Source: Lysobacter arvi (GTDB lineage: Bacteria > Pseudomonadota > Gammaproteobacteria > Xanthomonadales > Xanthomonadaceae). Taken from it: a DNA stretch of 64,000 nucleotides. Below are positions 16,282 through 25,332 of the stretch, in pieces. The notes beneath the pieces were generated by a model. It saw only the letters and a program-made list of their open reading frames with translations, searched no databases and was not told where the DNA came from. Position 1 is the stretch's first letter, and every line of letters begins with the position of its first letter. Where the stretch lies: positions 124,001 to 188,000 of the forward strand of contig JARUHG010000004.1 of NCBI GenBank assembly GCA_031216755.1, written 5' to 3'. Both the position numbers and the translations under genes were made by a program.

Positions 16282-18461
16282 CGTGCGTTCTCCTGTCGCA
16301 GCGCGTCGAGGTAACGACGACCGGCCGCATCGCCATCATCGCGCCGCGGCACCGCAGCGGGCGGGCGCGACAACAGCGGCCACAGTTGCGCGCGCAGTTC
16401 GCGTCGGCACGAAGCGCACGCCGGTTCGGCGCGCAGTGCATCGATCGCCGCGATCAGCGACAGTGGATCGGGCACGCGCGATTCATTGGCGCGCAGCCAG
16501 CGGTCGAGCGCGGCGAAGTCGATTTCCGCGGCACCATTCGCGCGTGCGTCGTCCAGCGCCTGCCACGCTTGCAGCGGCGCAGGATCCGGCGGCGTCGCGG
16601 CGAGCAGACCATCGCCACGGCGCGCGATGCCCGCGCGATCGCCCGTCATGCGGCGCGATTCGTCGATGGGCGGAAGTTCCGGACCGACGCGCGCCAGATA
16701 GATGCGACTGGCCTGTTGCACCTGTTTGATGTGCTTGAGCGCCGTGTATGCGTACGGCAGCGCGAGATCGGGCCGCCCCTGGCGCAGGTGGCCTTCGGAC
16801 TGCCACATCGCGTCGAGCGCGAGCTTGAGCGTCGCGCGCGTCTCGGGATCGAGCAGCGTCGCCGCTTCGGCGTGGTCGTGCGTGTGTCCATACGCTTCCA
16901 GCACGGCGCCTTCCTGCCCGAAGGTGGAGGGCGTGGGGGCGGCTTCGTGAGCGTGATCGTCCGCCGCACGTTCGCCGGCGTGGTCGTGGTCGGCCGTTTC
17001 CTCCGTCGCGGACTCGGTCACGGCCGACACATCGTCCGACGTCGGCGGCGGCTTGGGCTCGCCTTCCGCTTCCTCGCCGAGGAACTGCCCGTAACGCAGG
17101 CGCAGGATGCGCTGGTCGACGCCGATCGCATCGCTGCGGCGCAGGTACTCGGTGGCGTCGAGGCGGCGCTTTTCCTTCAGCAGCGCCTCGGCGTCGATGA
17201 TGATCTGGCGCTGGCTGCGGAAGTACGCCGGCATCACCTTGCGCACCATGCCTTCCATGTCGCTGGTTTCGGTGCCCAGGTTCGACGGCCAGCGCAGGAT
17301 CAGGCTCGCACTGCGCGCGTTCTGCGGCGATGGCGAGCGGTTGTCCTCCACTTCCAGCTGCGCGATCAGGTCATCGCCAACGGCGAAGCCGAGCGCGCGC
17401 AGGTCCAGCGACTGCGCGAAGCGCCTGGTGTTGACGCTGCCGGTGCCGCGCAGCGCGTATGTCTGCTCGCGGAACGTGATGTTCTCGCCGCTGCCCTGCG
17501 CAAGCGTGACGCGCAGCTTCGCGGTCGCGGCGATGCCGTGATCGTCGGTGGCTTCGAACGACACGTTCCAGGCCTTCTGGTTCGCGGCGGCGAGGCTCAG
17601 GCTGCGGTCGGGCTCGAGTACGCGCACCTGCGGCGGGCGGTCGGCGACGGCATCAAGGCGATGCGGACGGGCCTCTCGCAGCGGCCGCGCGTCCTTCAGG
17701 TCCAGGCGGTACAGCGCCGAACGCGAGAGCACGTGTTCGCCGCGCCAGACGTCGCCATCGCGGCGCAGCGCGACGCGGCGACCGTCGTGGAAGACGAGTT
17801 CCGCCGCGGCGGGCTGCGGCGCGAGGCGAAGCGTCCACGCCAGCTTCGTTGCCACTGGCGCGCGCGTGTCGAGCGAGGGCTCGTCGCGCGCCGCCTGCCG
17901 CGTGTACGCGGGCGGCACGACACGCAGGTTCTGCTCGACGATGCGCGTATGCGTGGGTTTCGCGGCCTCGCCGCTCAGCTGCGCGACCACATCGTCGAAC
18001 GCCTGCGCGGGTCGCTTGGGCCAGAGCAGCGCACCGGCGCAGACCGCCACGGCAATGACCACGGACAGGGCGATCGCGCGCGCGGACCAGCGCGGGTGAA
18101 GGTCCGGGGCCGCGCCGCGTTCGAGGCGCGCCTGCAGTCGTCCGCGCTGCAGGCGTTCGAGCGTCGTCATCGACGCGTCCGGCGCGAACAGCAGATCGGT
18201 GCTGTCCTCCATGTCGGGGCGCGTCGCGTCGAGGCGCTGCACGAGCCAGCGCGTGTCGAGCCTGCGCGCGCGATGCATCGCGAACGCGAGGACGCCTGCC
18301 GTTGCGATGGCGAACATCGCGATGGCCGTGCCCGCGCCTTGCCACCGCCAGGCGATCGCCGCCAGTGCGACGCCCCACGGCATCGTGCGCGCGACGGCGT
18401 CGAGCGCCACGCGCGTGCGGGCGCGTCGCAGAGACTCGCGAAGCAGCGCGGCCGCGTTCAT
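16278..18461 (-). CDS. DUF4175-like membrane protein of MoxR locus
   Basis: 727-residue protein. Two or three membrane helices lie near the N-terminus (about 27-60 and 127-150). A long periplasmic or cytoplasmic region with beta-rich repeats follows, containing PPAYTRQAARDEPSL, a motif common in DUF4175-type proteins, and VSFEATDDHGIA. After it come a coiled-coil region and a His/Asp/Glu-rich stretch (HDHAGERAADDHAHE and later HTHDHAEA, about 540-590) that could bind metal. The ATG at 18461 is the right start: the open frame upstream of it is out of phase with the real preceding gene. ATGA-type overlaps join it to both neighbours. The DUF assignment is by motif memory and moderate. Confidence 0.65.
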   Translation of the reverse strand: MNAAALLRESLRRARTRVALDAVARTMPWGVALAAIAWRWQGAGTAIAMFAIATAGVLAFAMHRARRLDTRWLVQRLDATRPDMEDSTDLLFAPDASMTTLERLQRGRLQARLERGAAPDLHPRWSARAIALSVVIAVAVCAGALLWPKRPAQAFDDVVAQLSGEAAKPTHTRIVEQNLRVVPPAYTRQAARDEPSLDTRAPVATKLAWTLRLAPQPAAAELVFHDGRRVALRRDGDVWRGEHVLSRSALYRLDLKDARPLREARPHRLDAVADRPPQVRVLEPDRSLSLAAANQKAWNVSFEATDDHGIAATAKLRVTLAQGSGENITFREQTYALRGTGSVNTRRFAQSLDLRALGFAVGDDLIAQLEVEDNRSPSPQNARSASLILRWPSNLGTETSDMEGMVRKVMPAYFRSQRQIIIDAEALLKEKRRLDATEYLRRSDAIGVDQRILRLRYGQFLGEEAEGEPKPPPTSDDVSAVTESATEETADHDHAGERAADDHAHEAAPTPSTFGQEGAVLEAYGHTHDHAEAATLLDPETRATLKLALDAMWQSEGHLRQGRPDLALPYAYTALKHIKQVQQASRIYLARVGPELPPIDESRRMTGDRAGIARRGDGLLAATPPDPAPLQAWQALDDARANGAAEIDFAALDRWLRANESRVPDPLSLIAAIDALRAEPACASCRRELRAQLWPLLSRPPAAVPRRDDGDAAGRRYLDALRQENAR

Positions 18462-19621
18462 GGCGCCACTCCGCGGCGCGACGACGTCGCGAGCCAGCGT
18501 TCGAGCAGGAAGAGCAGCGCGATCAGCAAGGCCAGCCACGGCTGCAGATCGCGCGGCGCGATCGGGAACGTCGGCCCGCCGGCCGTCGGTGCGAACTCCG
18601 CCGCGGCGACGCGCGACGGCGGCGCGGTCGCAGGCGCGAGCGCGTCGCGCAGATGCAGCGGGAACGTCGCGTCGAGCAATTGCGGCATCGCCTGCGGGAC
18701 CAGCGCGCGCGTGAAACGCAACACGCGGCCACGCCCATACGCGGCGCCTTCGATGAGGGCCGTGCCGGCGTCGTCGCGCCACAGCGGGGCCCAGGCGGAC
18801 GTGGCGTCGAGGCTTGCGTCGGCATCGAGCAGCAGCGTGCCGCCATTGCGTGCCCAGTCGCGAATCGGCGGCGGTACTTCGCCGCGCGCGATCCAGGCGA
18901 CGTGCTTCGCACCGGTGGGCAGGGGATCGCCCGTAGACGCCGCGTCCACCTTCGCGTTCGCAGCCGTCGATTGCCACGCGAGCGTGGCGGCGCGGAGGTA
19001 ACGAGCGGCCGAGGCGCGATCGGGTGCGTATCGCACGACCAGCGCGGGCGTTGCCGCAGCGGTTTGCGCCGCAGCCGCCGGCACCGCGGCCGGAACGATG
19101 CGCCAGTCGACCTCGCGCGACAACACGATGCGGCGCCCATCGGCGCCGTCGATGCGCGCGGGAATGAATACAGTCAGCGCGACGTCTTCGGGAAGGTTTG
19201 CGTCGAGCTCGCGCAGCAGACTCGGCAGCGATGCGTTCGAGGCGCCGGGCGTCTCGTCCACCGAGGGAAAACCCGGTGCGAGCCAATGCCAGCGCGCGTC
19301 CGCGGCGGGAATTCCCGCGCGGAGCGGCGCCAGGTCGAGGCCGGGCGCAACGGCCACGTACGGCGCATGCGCCTCGCCGCCATGCAGCACCGGTCGCGCG
19401 AGCAGCAATGCGAGCAACGCGACCAGCAGCAGGCGCACGATCAGCAGCGGCCATTCGTCGAAGCGGATGCGATGACGCGGCTTCGGCTTCTGCCGCAACC
19501 AGCGCAGCGCGGCAAACGGCGTCGGGCGTTGCTCGCTGCGCCGCGCGAGATGGATCAGCAGCGGCAGCACGATGGCGACGAGTGCTGCCAGCGCGCCGGG
19601 GATCAGGAACGCGAGGCTCAC
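18458..19621 (-). CDS. BatA N-terminal-domain membrane protein
   Basis: 387-residue protein opening with the BatA/aerotolerance-type N-terminal membrane domain. Its features are MSLAFLIPGALAALVAIVLP, then LLIHLARRSEQRPTPFAALRWL and a second helix at about 58-78. The C-terminus has another helix (PWLALLIALLFLLERWL). The middle region has a GATase-like or vWA-remnant fold (IRDWARNGGTLLLDADASL) without a complete MIDAS motif. Proteins of this type follow DUF58 proteins in MoxR-Bat operons and are thought to form envelope assemblies. Overlaps of four bases on both sides show tight coupling. Confidence 0.78.
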   Translation of the reverse strand: MSLAFLIPGALAALVAIVLPLLIHLARRSEQRPTPFAALRWLRQKPKPRHRIRFDEWPLLIVRLLLVALLALLLARPVLHGGEAHAPYVAVAPGLDLAPLRAGIPAADARWHWLAPGFPSVDETPGASNASLPSLLRELDANLPEDVALTVFIPARIDGADGRRIVLSREVDWRIVPAAVPAAAAQTAAATPALVVRYAPDRASAARYLRAATLAWQSTAANAKVDAASTGDPLPTGAKHVAWIARGEVPPPIRDWARNGGTLLLDADASLDATSAWAPLWRDDAGTALIEGAAYGRGRVLRFTRALVPQAMPQLLDATFPLHLRDALAPATAPPSRVAAAEFAPTAGGPTFPIAPRDLQPWLALLIALLFLLERWLATSSRRGVAP

Positions 19622-20532
19622 GCGTACTCCGCGGCGTCGCGCGCGCCGAACAGCCGGCGAAGCGGCAGGTCGAGCGGCTGGTCGAGCACGTATTCGGCGT
19701 GGCGGATGCCGCCGGCGTCCAGGCGCGCGTCGAGTTCACGCCGCGCCTGCGTGAACCGCGCAAGGAAGTCCGCGCGCATCGCCGCGCCGTCGCCAAGCAG
19801 TTCCTCGCCGGTCTCCGGATCGTGGAAGCGGTGGCCGCCGCTGAACGGAAAGTCGCGTTCCTCGGCGGTGAGGATGCGCACCGTGAGCACCTCGCGACGC
19901 GCAGCCGCCAGGCGCGTCATGACGTCGATCGCGCCTTCGTCGAAGCCGTCGCTCAGCAACACGACCAGATCGCCCGCGCCGATGCGTTCCCACAACGGGC
20001 GCAGCTTCTCGGGCGACGGCCACTGCCCGTCCGCCCGCAGGCCATGCAGCTCGAGCAGGAAGCGGTCGCGCTGGCGCAGGCCGGCACCGGGCGCGAGCAG
20101 GCGCACGCCATCGTCCCGCAATGCGACCAGGCCGAAGCGATCGCCCTGGCGCAGCGCGAGCTCGGCGATGCAGGCGGCCAGCCCCTTCGCCGCGGCCAGG
20201 CGCGACCAACCCGGGCGCGCCTTGTCCTCCTGCGCCATCGACGCGCTCGCGTCGATCAACAGCCACGCGGCGAGCGGGCTTTCGCGCTCGGCTTCGCGCA
20301 CGAAGAAGCGGTCCGAGCGCGCGTAGAGTTTCCAGTCGATCTGGCGCAGTTCGTCGCCGGGTTCGTACGCACGGTACTGGGCGAATTCCAGGCCCGCGCC
20401 GCGACTGCGGCTGTGGTGCAGCCCGAGCCCCTGCAGCCCGACCGCGCGTCGCGAGGTCAGGCGCAGGTCCTTCAACCGCGCGCGCACGGCGGGCGGGATG
20501 AAGTCGGCGATGCGGGTGCCGGGGGCGCTCAC
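19618..20532 (-). CDS. DUF58 domain protein (MoxR partner)
   Basis: 304-residue cytoplasmic protein of the DUF58 family. The conserved start region ADFIPPAVRARLKDLRLTSRRAV, the block EFAQYRAYEPGDELRQIDWKLYARSDRFFVREAERES and the vWA-like fold (WLLIDASASM) are all present. The last resembles a MIDAS DxSxS motif. DUF58 proteins are standard partners of MoxR ATPases, which act as chaperones for vWA-type proteins. The ATPase gene lies 13 bases upstream. Confidence 0.92.
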   Translation of the reverse strand: MSAPGTRIADFIPPAVRARLKDLRLTSRRAVGLQGLGLHHSRSRGAGLEFAQYRAYEPGDELRQIDWKLYARSDRFFVREAERESPLAAWLLIDASASMAQEDKARPGWSRLAAAKGLAACIAELALRQGDRFGLVALRDDGVRLLAPGAGLRQRDRFLLELHGLRADGQWPSPEKLRPLWERIGAGDLVVLLSDGFDEGAIDVMTRLAAARREVLTVRILTAEERDFPFSGGHRFHDPETGEELLGDGAAMRADFLARFTQARRELDARLDAGGIRHAEYVLDQPLDLPLRRLFGARDAAEYA

Positions 20533-20545
20533 TCGACCGTCGCGA

Positions 20546-21547
20546 TCAGGCGTTGAACGGCACCGCGCGCAGCAGCGCGGCGATGACGTCGTCGGCGCTC
20601 TTCTGCTCGGCTTCGGCGGCGAACGACAGCAGCAGGCGATGGCGCATGACCGGCGCGGCGAGCGCGGCGATGTCCTCGCGCGTCGCGGCGAGCCGCCCGT
20701 GCAGCAACGCGCGCGCCTTGGCGGCGAGCACCAGCGACTGCCCGGCGCGCGGGCCGGCGCCCCACTTCACCCACTGTTTCACTTCGTCCGGCACGTCGGG
20801 TCCGGGGCGCGTCGCGCGCACCAGACGCGTCACCCACGCCAGCAGGTCGTCGCCGAAGTGCACTTCGCGCACCAGCGCCTGCAGCGCGAGTACTTCCTCG
20901 CCGCGCATGACGCTGGGCACCTGCGCGCTGTGCGTGCCGGTGGTCTGCGCCAGGATGTCGCGCTCCTCGCGCTCGGTCGGGTAATCCACGCGGATGTGCA
21001 GCAGGAAGCGGTCGAGCTGCGCTTCGGGCAGCGGATACGTGCCGGCCTGTTCGATGGGGTTCTGCGTGGCCAGCACGAAGAACGGCGCCGGCAGCGTGTG
21101 CGTCACGCCGGCGTAGCTGACGGTGCGTTCCTGCATGGCCTCCAGCAACGCGGCCTGCGTCTTGGGCGGCGTGCGGTTGAGTTCGTCCGCGAGCAGCAGG
21201 TTGGTGAAGATCGGCCCCGGCTGGAAACGGAAATGGCGATGGCCGGTGCCGTGGTCCTCTTCCAGCAGTTCGGTGCCGAGGATGTCGCTGGGCATCAGAT
21301 CCGGCGTGAATTGCACGCGGCGGAACTGCAGTTCCAGCGCTTGGCCCAGCGAGCGCACCAGCAGCGTCTTGCCCAGGCCCGGCACGCCTTCGAGCAGGCA
21401 GTGGCCGCCGGCGAGCAGCCCGATCAGCAGCTGCTCGACCACGGATTCCTGGCCGACGATGGCCTGCGCGATCGCGGTGCGCAACGTGCCCAGGCGTTCG
21501 AGCTGGGACTTGAGTTGGGCTTCGGTGAGGGTGTTGCGCTCGTTCAT
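20546..21547 (-). CDS. MoxR family AAA+ ATPase
   Basis: 333-residue AAA+ ATPase of the MoxR group. Walker A is GVPGLGKT. Walker B is LLLADELNRTPPKTQ, with the MoxR-typical NRTPPKTQAALLEAMQE extension. Sensor 1 is VLATQNPIE, and the arginine-finger segment QLDRFLLHIRVDYP follows. The ATG at 21547 (MNERNTL) has AGGA eight bases upstream; ATG 21553 is too close to that site, and 21619 adds a non-homologous extension. MoxR ATPases assist assembly or metal loading of vWA-domain partners, here the DUF58 and BatA-like proteins encoded downstream. Confidence 0.94.
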   Translation of the reverse strand: MNERNTLTEAQLKSQLERLGTLRTAIAQAIVGQESVVEQLLIGLLAGGHCLLEGVPGLGKTLLVRSLGQALELQFRRVQFTPDLMPSDILGTELLEEDHGTGHRHFRFQPGPIFTNLLLADELNRTPPKTQAALLEAMQERTVSYAGVTHTLPAPFFVLATQNPIEQAGTYPLPEAQLDRFLLHIRVDYPTEREERDILAQTTGTHSAQVPSVMRGEEVLALQALVREVHFGDDLLAWVTRLVRATRPGPDVPDEVKQWVKWGAGPRAGQSLVLAAKARALLHGRLAATREDIAALAAPVMRHRLLLSFAAEAEQKSADDVIAALLRAVPFNA

Positions 21548-21635
21548 TTCCATTCCTGATGGAGGGTAGAAGCGAGTGAAGCGAAGTGGAAGTGAGCGCT
21601 CTTCAGTCCCACTCGTCACTTCCGTCCACCCGCGA

Positions 21636-22337
21636 CTAGCTGTTCAACGCATACATCACGATGTTCACGGCGAACTTCGTGTTGTCCTCGGCGAGGAAAC
21701 GCTTGTTGCGCCAGTCGTAATCCCATTCGCAACCGTAGTCCTTGTTGCTGTAGAGCACGCCCAGGCGGCCGTCGATCTCGATGCCCTTGAGGTAGTCGTG
21801 CACGAGGTCGTCGCCCCAGCCGTTGAGTTCGAAAGTGGTCGCCGGCGGGCCGTCCTTGAACTCGAAGAAACTGCGATACAGCGCGTGGGTGTTCGGCAGT
21901 TTCTTCAACGCCTTCGGGCCGAAGATCGCCGCCATCTGCTGCTCGAACGACTTGGCGAACAGACCGTCGATGTCGTGGTTGCAGTCGTCGACGAAGACGA
22001 AGCCGCCGTTGCGGACGTACCGCTCGAAGTTGCGGCGTTCGGCGGGATTGAACTCGACGAGCTTGTGGCCGGCGAGGTAGCAGAACGGCGCTGCGAGCAT
22101 CTTCGGATCGGCCAGCGCCAACACGTGTTCCTTCGGGTCCACGCGCAGCGTCGTGTAGTCGATCAGCGAGGTGATCAGGTTCGCCGGCATGCGCTGGTCC
22201 ACGTCCCAATCGCCGGAGTCGTACTTCAGGCGCGTGAGCCAGAAGTCGTAATCCGCAGCCGCCGCCCGCGCGAGCGGCGGCAGCATCGCGGCTGCCGCGC
22301 CTCCCAGCATCAGGCGGAGGAACTGCGCGCGGTTCAT
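21636..22337 (-). CDS. Exported DUF4159 domain protein
   Basis: 233-residue protein with an export signal: NRAQFLRLMLGG, a hydrophobic Ala/Leu core, then LARA-AAA. The signal looks Tat-like but has Arg-Ala instead of the twin arginine, so Sec export is as likely. The mature part is a DUF4159 domain (FWLTRLKYDSGDWD, FERYVRNGGFVFVDDCNHD, LNGWGDDLVHDYLKGIEIDGR, YSNKDYGCEWDYDW). That domain has a GATase-like fold and is common beside MoxR-DUF58 genes. It is 88 bases upstream of moxR in transcription order and overlaps the preceding tldD-like gene in ATGA. Confidence 0.82.
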   Translation of the reverse strand: MNRAQFLRLMLGGAAAAMLPPLARAAAADYDFWLTRLKYDSGDWDVDQRMPANLITSLIDYTTLRVDPKEHVLALADPKMLAAPFCYLAGHKLVEFNPAERRNFERYVRNGGFVFVDDCNHDIDGLFAKSFEQQMAAIFGPKALKKLPNTHALYRSFFEFKDGPPATTFELNGWGDDLVHDYLKGIEIDGRLGVLYSNKDYGCEWDYDWRNKRFLAEDNTKFAVNIVMYALNS

Positions 22338-23959
22338 ATCGACCGCGCGGTGTTGATCACGTTGATTCCGTTGAACCGTGCGGTCGCCGCGCCGTGCGAC
22401 ACCGCCGAGACCTGGCTCGGCTGGCCCTTGCCGTCGAAGAACGAACCGTTGAGGCGGAAGTCGCGTTCGTCGCAGATCGCCACGCACGCGTTCCAGAACT
22501 CCGGCGTGCGGATCTGGTACGCGGCATCCTCGACCAGCCCGGTGATCTTTCCATTCCGGATCTCGTAGAACAGCTGCCCGCCGAACTGCGCGTTGTAGCG
22601 CTGCTGGTCGATGGAGTACGAGCCGCGGCCATGGATGTACAGGCCGTTCTCGACGTCCTTGACCATGTCGGCGACGCTGAGCGGCGTCCTGCCCGGCATC
22701 AGCGAGACGTTGGCCATGCGCTGGAACTGCACGCTCGACCAGGAGTCGGCGTAACTGCAGCCGTGCGATTCGGCGTGGCCGAGGATGTGCGCTTCGTCGC
22801 GCGTGGCCTGGTAGTCGACGAGGATGCCGTCGCGCACGAGGTCCCACTGCTTCGTCTTCACGCCTTCGTCGTCGTAACCGACCGCGCCGAGGCTGCCCGG
22901 ACGCGTCTTGTCGGCGACGAAATTGACGATGTCGCTGCCCCAGCGATACCCCGCATCGCGCTTGTCGAGCGTGGCAAAACTGGTGCCGGCGTAGTTGGCT
23001 TCATAGCCGAGCACGCGGTCGAGTTCGAGCGGATGGCCGACGTTCTCGTGGATGGTGAGGAACAGGTTGGTCGGGTCGATGACGAGGTCGTACTTGCCCG
23101 GCTTCACCGACGGCGCCTTCAGCTTGGCGCGTGCATCGCGCGCGGCGTTGACCGCATCTTCCATCACGTCGTAGCTCGTGGCGTACGCGGTGATGCCGCC
23201 CGGCAGCGCGCGCTTGCCCGCCGCCGCGCCGTCGAGGTACTCGTAGCCCATGCCCATCGGCGCGGACAGGCCGTTGCGCGTGCGGAACTTTCCGCTCGCC
23301 TTGTCCACCGCGGTGGCCGTCACCGGCAACCAGATGCGGTGGATGTCCTGGTCGACGTAACTGCCGTCGGTGGACGCGAAGTACTTCTGTTCGTTGATGA
23401 GGAACAGCGTCGAATTGAAGAAGTCCGCACCGGCGTTCATCGCCGCGGCGTTGACCGACAACAGCAGGTCGACCTTGTCCTTGATCGGCACTTCCATGCC
23501 GTTCTTGCGGATCGGCGTGGCCCAGCGCACCTCGCCCAGGGCGGGCGTGGGCGCGAGCTCGACCTTGCGCGTCTGGTTGCGCGCGTTCGCCTTCGCGATG
23601 GACAACGCGGTACGCGCGGCCTGCGCGACGGCCTCGGGCGTCTGCACGTGCGTGGCCGCGAATCCCCAGGCGCCATCGGCGAGAACGCGCACGCCCACGC
23701 CGGAGGATTCGGCGTTGACGACGTTCTCGACGCGCGCCTCGCGGGTGATGACCGACTGCCGCAGGTAGCGGCCCACGCGCACGTCGCAGTACTGCGCGCC
23801 GCCGGCGCGTGCGGTGGCGAGCGCGGCGTCGGCGAGTCGCCGACGGCGCGCGTGATCGACCGGTTCCAGCAGCGCTTCCGCAGCAACGCTGCGCCCGAAC
23901 GGGAGCAGCGCGCCTGCCGTGGTCAAACCGGTGAAGCTGAGGAAATCACGACGTTGCAC
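22334..23959 (-). CDS. Tat-exported TldD-like metalloprotease (copy 2)
   Basis: 541-residue TldD/PmbA-family zinc protease. The N-terminus MQRRDFLSFTG plus a hydrophobic stretch ending SVAAEA is a good twin-arginine signal, which cytosolic E. coli TldD lacks. The zinc motif HExxxH is HENVGH at about residues 303-308, followed by PLELDRVLGYEANYAG. The probable third ligand Cys is in FWNACVAICDERDF near residue 500. In E. coli TldD forms a heterodimer with TldE and cleaves unfolded peptides such as pro-microcin B17. It is about 70 percent alike by eye to the copy at 25333-26961, which suggests tandem duplication around tldE. Confidence 0.9.
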   Translation of the reverse strand: MQRRDFLSFTGLTTAGALLPFGRSVAAEALLEPVDHARRRRLADAALATARAGGAQYCDVRVGRYLRQSVITREARVENVVNAESSGVGVRVLADGAWGFAATHVQTPEAVAQAARTALSIAKANARNQTRKVELAPTPALGEVRWATPIRKNGMEVPIKDKVDLLLSVNAAAMNAGADFFNSTLFLINEQKYFASTDGSYVDQDIHRIWLPVTATAVDKASGKFRTRNGLSAPMGMGYEYLDGAAAGKRALPGGITAYATSYDVMEDAVNAARDARAKLKAPSVKPGKYDLVIDPTNLFLTIHENVGHPLELDRVLGYEANYAGTSFATLDKRDAGYRWGSDIVNFVADKTRPGSLGAVGYDDEGVKTKQWDLVRDGILVDYQATRDEAHILGHAESHGCSYADSWSSVQFQRMANVSLMPGRTPLSVADMVKDVENGLYIHGRGSYSIDQQRYNAQFGGQLFYEIRNGKITGLVEDAAYQIRTPEFWNACVAICDERDFRLNGSFFDGKGQPSQVSAVSHGAATARFNGINVINTARSI

Positions 23960-23974
23960 GATCGAACTTCCCCG

Positions 23975-25309
23975 TCACACCGCATCCGACAGCGACGTGA
24001 AGGTGAAATCGCGCAGCTTCATCGGCGGGATCATCATCACGAACGACGACTCGTCGCCGGCCACGCGCACGGGACGGCCGAGTTCCTCGATGTTGTTGAG
24101 CATGATCACCGGCGATTCGTTGAAGCGGAAGTTCTTCACCGGATGCTTGATCTGGCCGTTCTCAATGTAGAACGTGCCGTCGCGCGTGAGGCCGGTCAGC
24201 AGCACGGTCTGCGGATCGACCATGCGGATGTACCAGGTCCGCGTGACGAGGATGCCCTTCTGCGTGCCGCGCACGAGGTCGGCGGTGGACTTGTCGCCGC
24301 CGGCCATCAGCAGGTTGCCCGGCTCGCCCACGGCGCGCTTGCCCTGCTTCTTCGCCCAGTAGCGCGAGTAGTTCAGCGCGACGACCTTGCCGTTCTCGAC
24401 GATGTTCATCTTCTCGCGCGGCAGGCCCTCCTGGTCCCACGGCAGCACGGGTGCGCGCGGGTCCCACGGGTCGGCGCTGATGTTCACGCGCGGGTCGTAG
24501 ACCTGCTCGCCGAGCTTGTTGCCGCCGCCCTTCTTCGACAGGAAGCTGCGGCCTTCGTCGGCCTGGCGCGCGTCGAAGAAGTTCATCATGAACGAGATCA
24601 GGCCCGCGGCCGCGGCCGGTTCCAGGATCACCGTGTACTTGCCCGGCTCCAGCGCCTTGGCATCGGCCGACTCGGTGGCCTTGCGCATCGCGGTGCGGAT
24701 GTCGGCATCGGCCTTGAAGTCGGACGCGTCCTTCAGGTTGCGGCCGACCCAGCCCGAACCGCGGCCGTCCTCGGTGCGCACGGTGCAGGTGTAGTTGAAG
24801 TTCCCGCCGCGCTGGTAGGCGAAGTTGCCGTTGGAGTTGGCGATGGCCACGAAGTTCTGGCCGTCTTCCAGGAAGCCCGCCGCGATCAGCTTCTCGCCCT
24901 TGCACGGGCCGATGGAGTCGGCCGCGACCTTCGCGCGGTATTCCGGCGTGATGGCCGCGGTGGATTCGCTGAAGGTCGGGCTGGGCTTGTAGGTCTGCTT
25001 CTCGATGGCCGGCATGAACTCCGGATTTTCCGGCGCCAGGCGGGCGAGGTCTTCGGCGCGACGCACCACGCGCTCGAGCGAGGCGTCGTCGAACTCGTTG
25101 ATGGTCGCCGTGCCCACGCGGTTGCCGAAGGCGACTTCGACCGCGAGTTCGGTGTTGTCGACGATGCCGCTGGTGGAAATGTTGTTCAGCGCGAAACGGA
25201 TGTTGCCGTCGACCGACCCCGACAGCGTCGCGGTGCACTGGTCGGCCTTGGACAGCTTGATGACCTTGTCCAGGATGGCCTTGGACTGTTCTTCGGTGAA
25301 GATGCTCAT
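23975..25309 (-). CDS. TldE/PmbA-like partner subunit
   Basis: 444-residue TldE (PmbA) family protein. It shares the TldD fold (VEVAFGNRVGTATINEFDD and the C-terminal TGLTRDGTFYIENGQIKHPVKNFRFNESP) but has no HExxxH motif, as expected for the structural subunit that caps the TldD active-site channel. It has no signal peptide: it begins MSIFTEEQSKAILDKV. Both flanking TldD-like proteins carry Tat signals, so it would either stay in the cytoplasm or be carried out with a folded partner. It is separated from the flanking genes by 15 and 23 bases. Confidence 0.9.
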   Translation of the reverse strand: MSIFTEEQSKAILDKVIKLSKADQCTATLSGSVDGNIRFALNNISTSGIVDNTELAVEVAFGNRVGTATINEFDDASLERVVRRAEDLARLAPENPEFMPAIEKQTYKPSPTFSESTAAITPEYRAKVAADSIGPCKGEKLIAAGFLEDGQNFVAIANSNGNFAYQRGGNFNYTCTVRTEDGRGSGWVGRNLKDASDFKADADIRTAMRKATESADAKALEPGKYTVILEPAAAAGLISFMMNFFDARQADEGRSFLSKKGGGNKLGEQVYDPRVNISADPWDPRAPVLPWDQEGLPREKMNIVENGKVVALNYSRYWAKKQGKRAVGEPGNLLMAGGDKSTADLVRGTQKGILVTRTWYIRMVDPQTVLLTGLTRDGTFYIENGQIKHPVKNFRFNESPVIMLNNIEELGRPVRVAGDESSFVMMIPPMKLRDFTFTSLSDAV

Positions 25310-25332
25310 GTATTCAGTTCTCCAGCGCGCGA

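Noticed and set aside
16278-19796. A single 1172-residue protein joining the DUF4175-like protein with 445 upstream codons
   Set aside because: The upstream part is out of frame with the clear BatA-like and DUF58 genes and is Arg/Ala-rich nonsense; the real start is the ATG at 18461.
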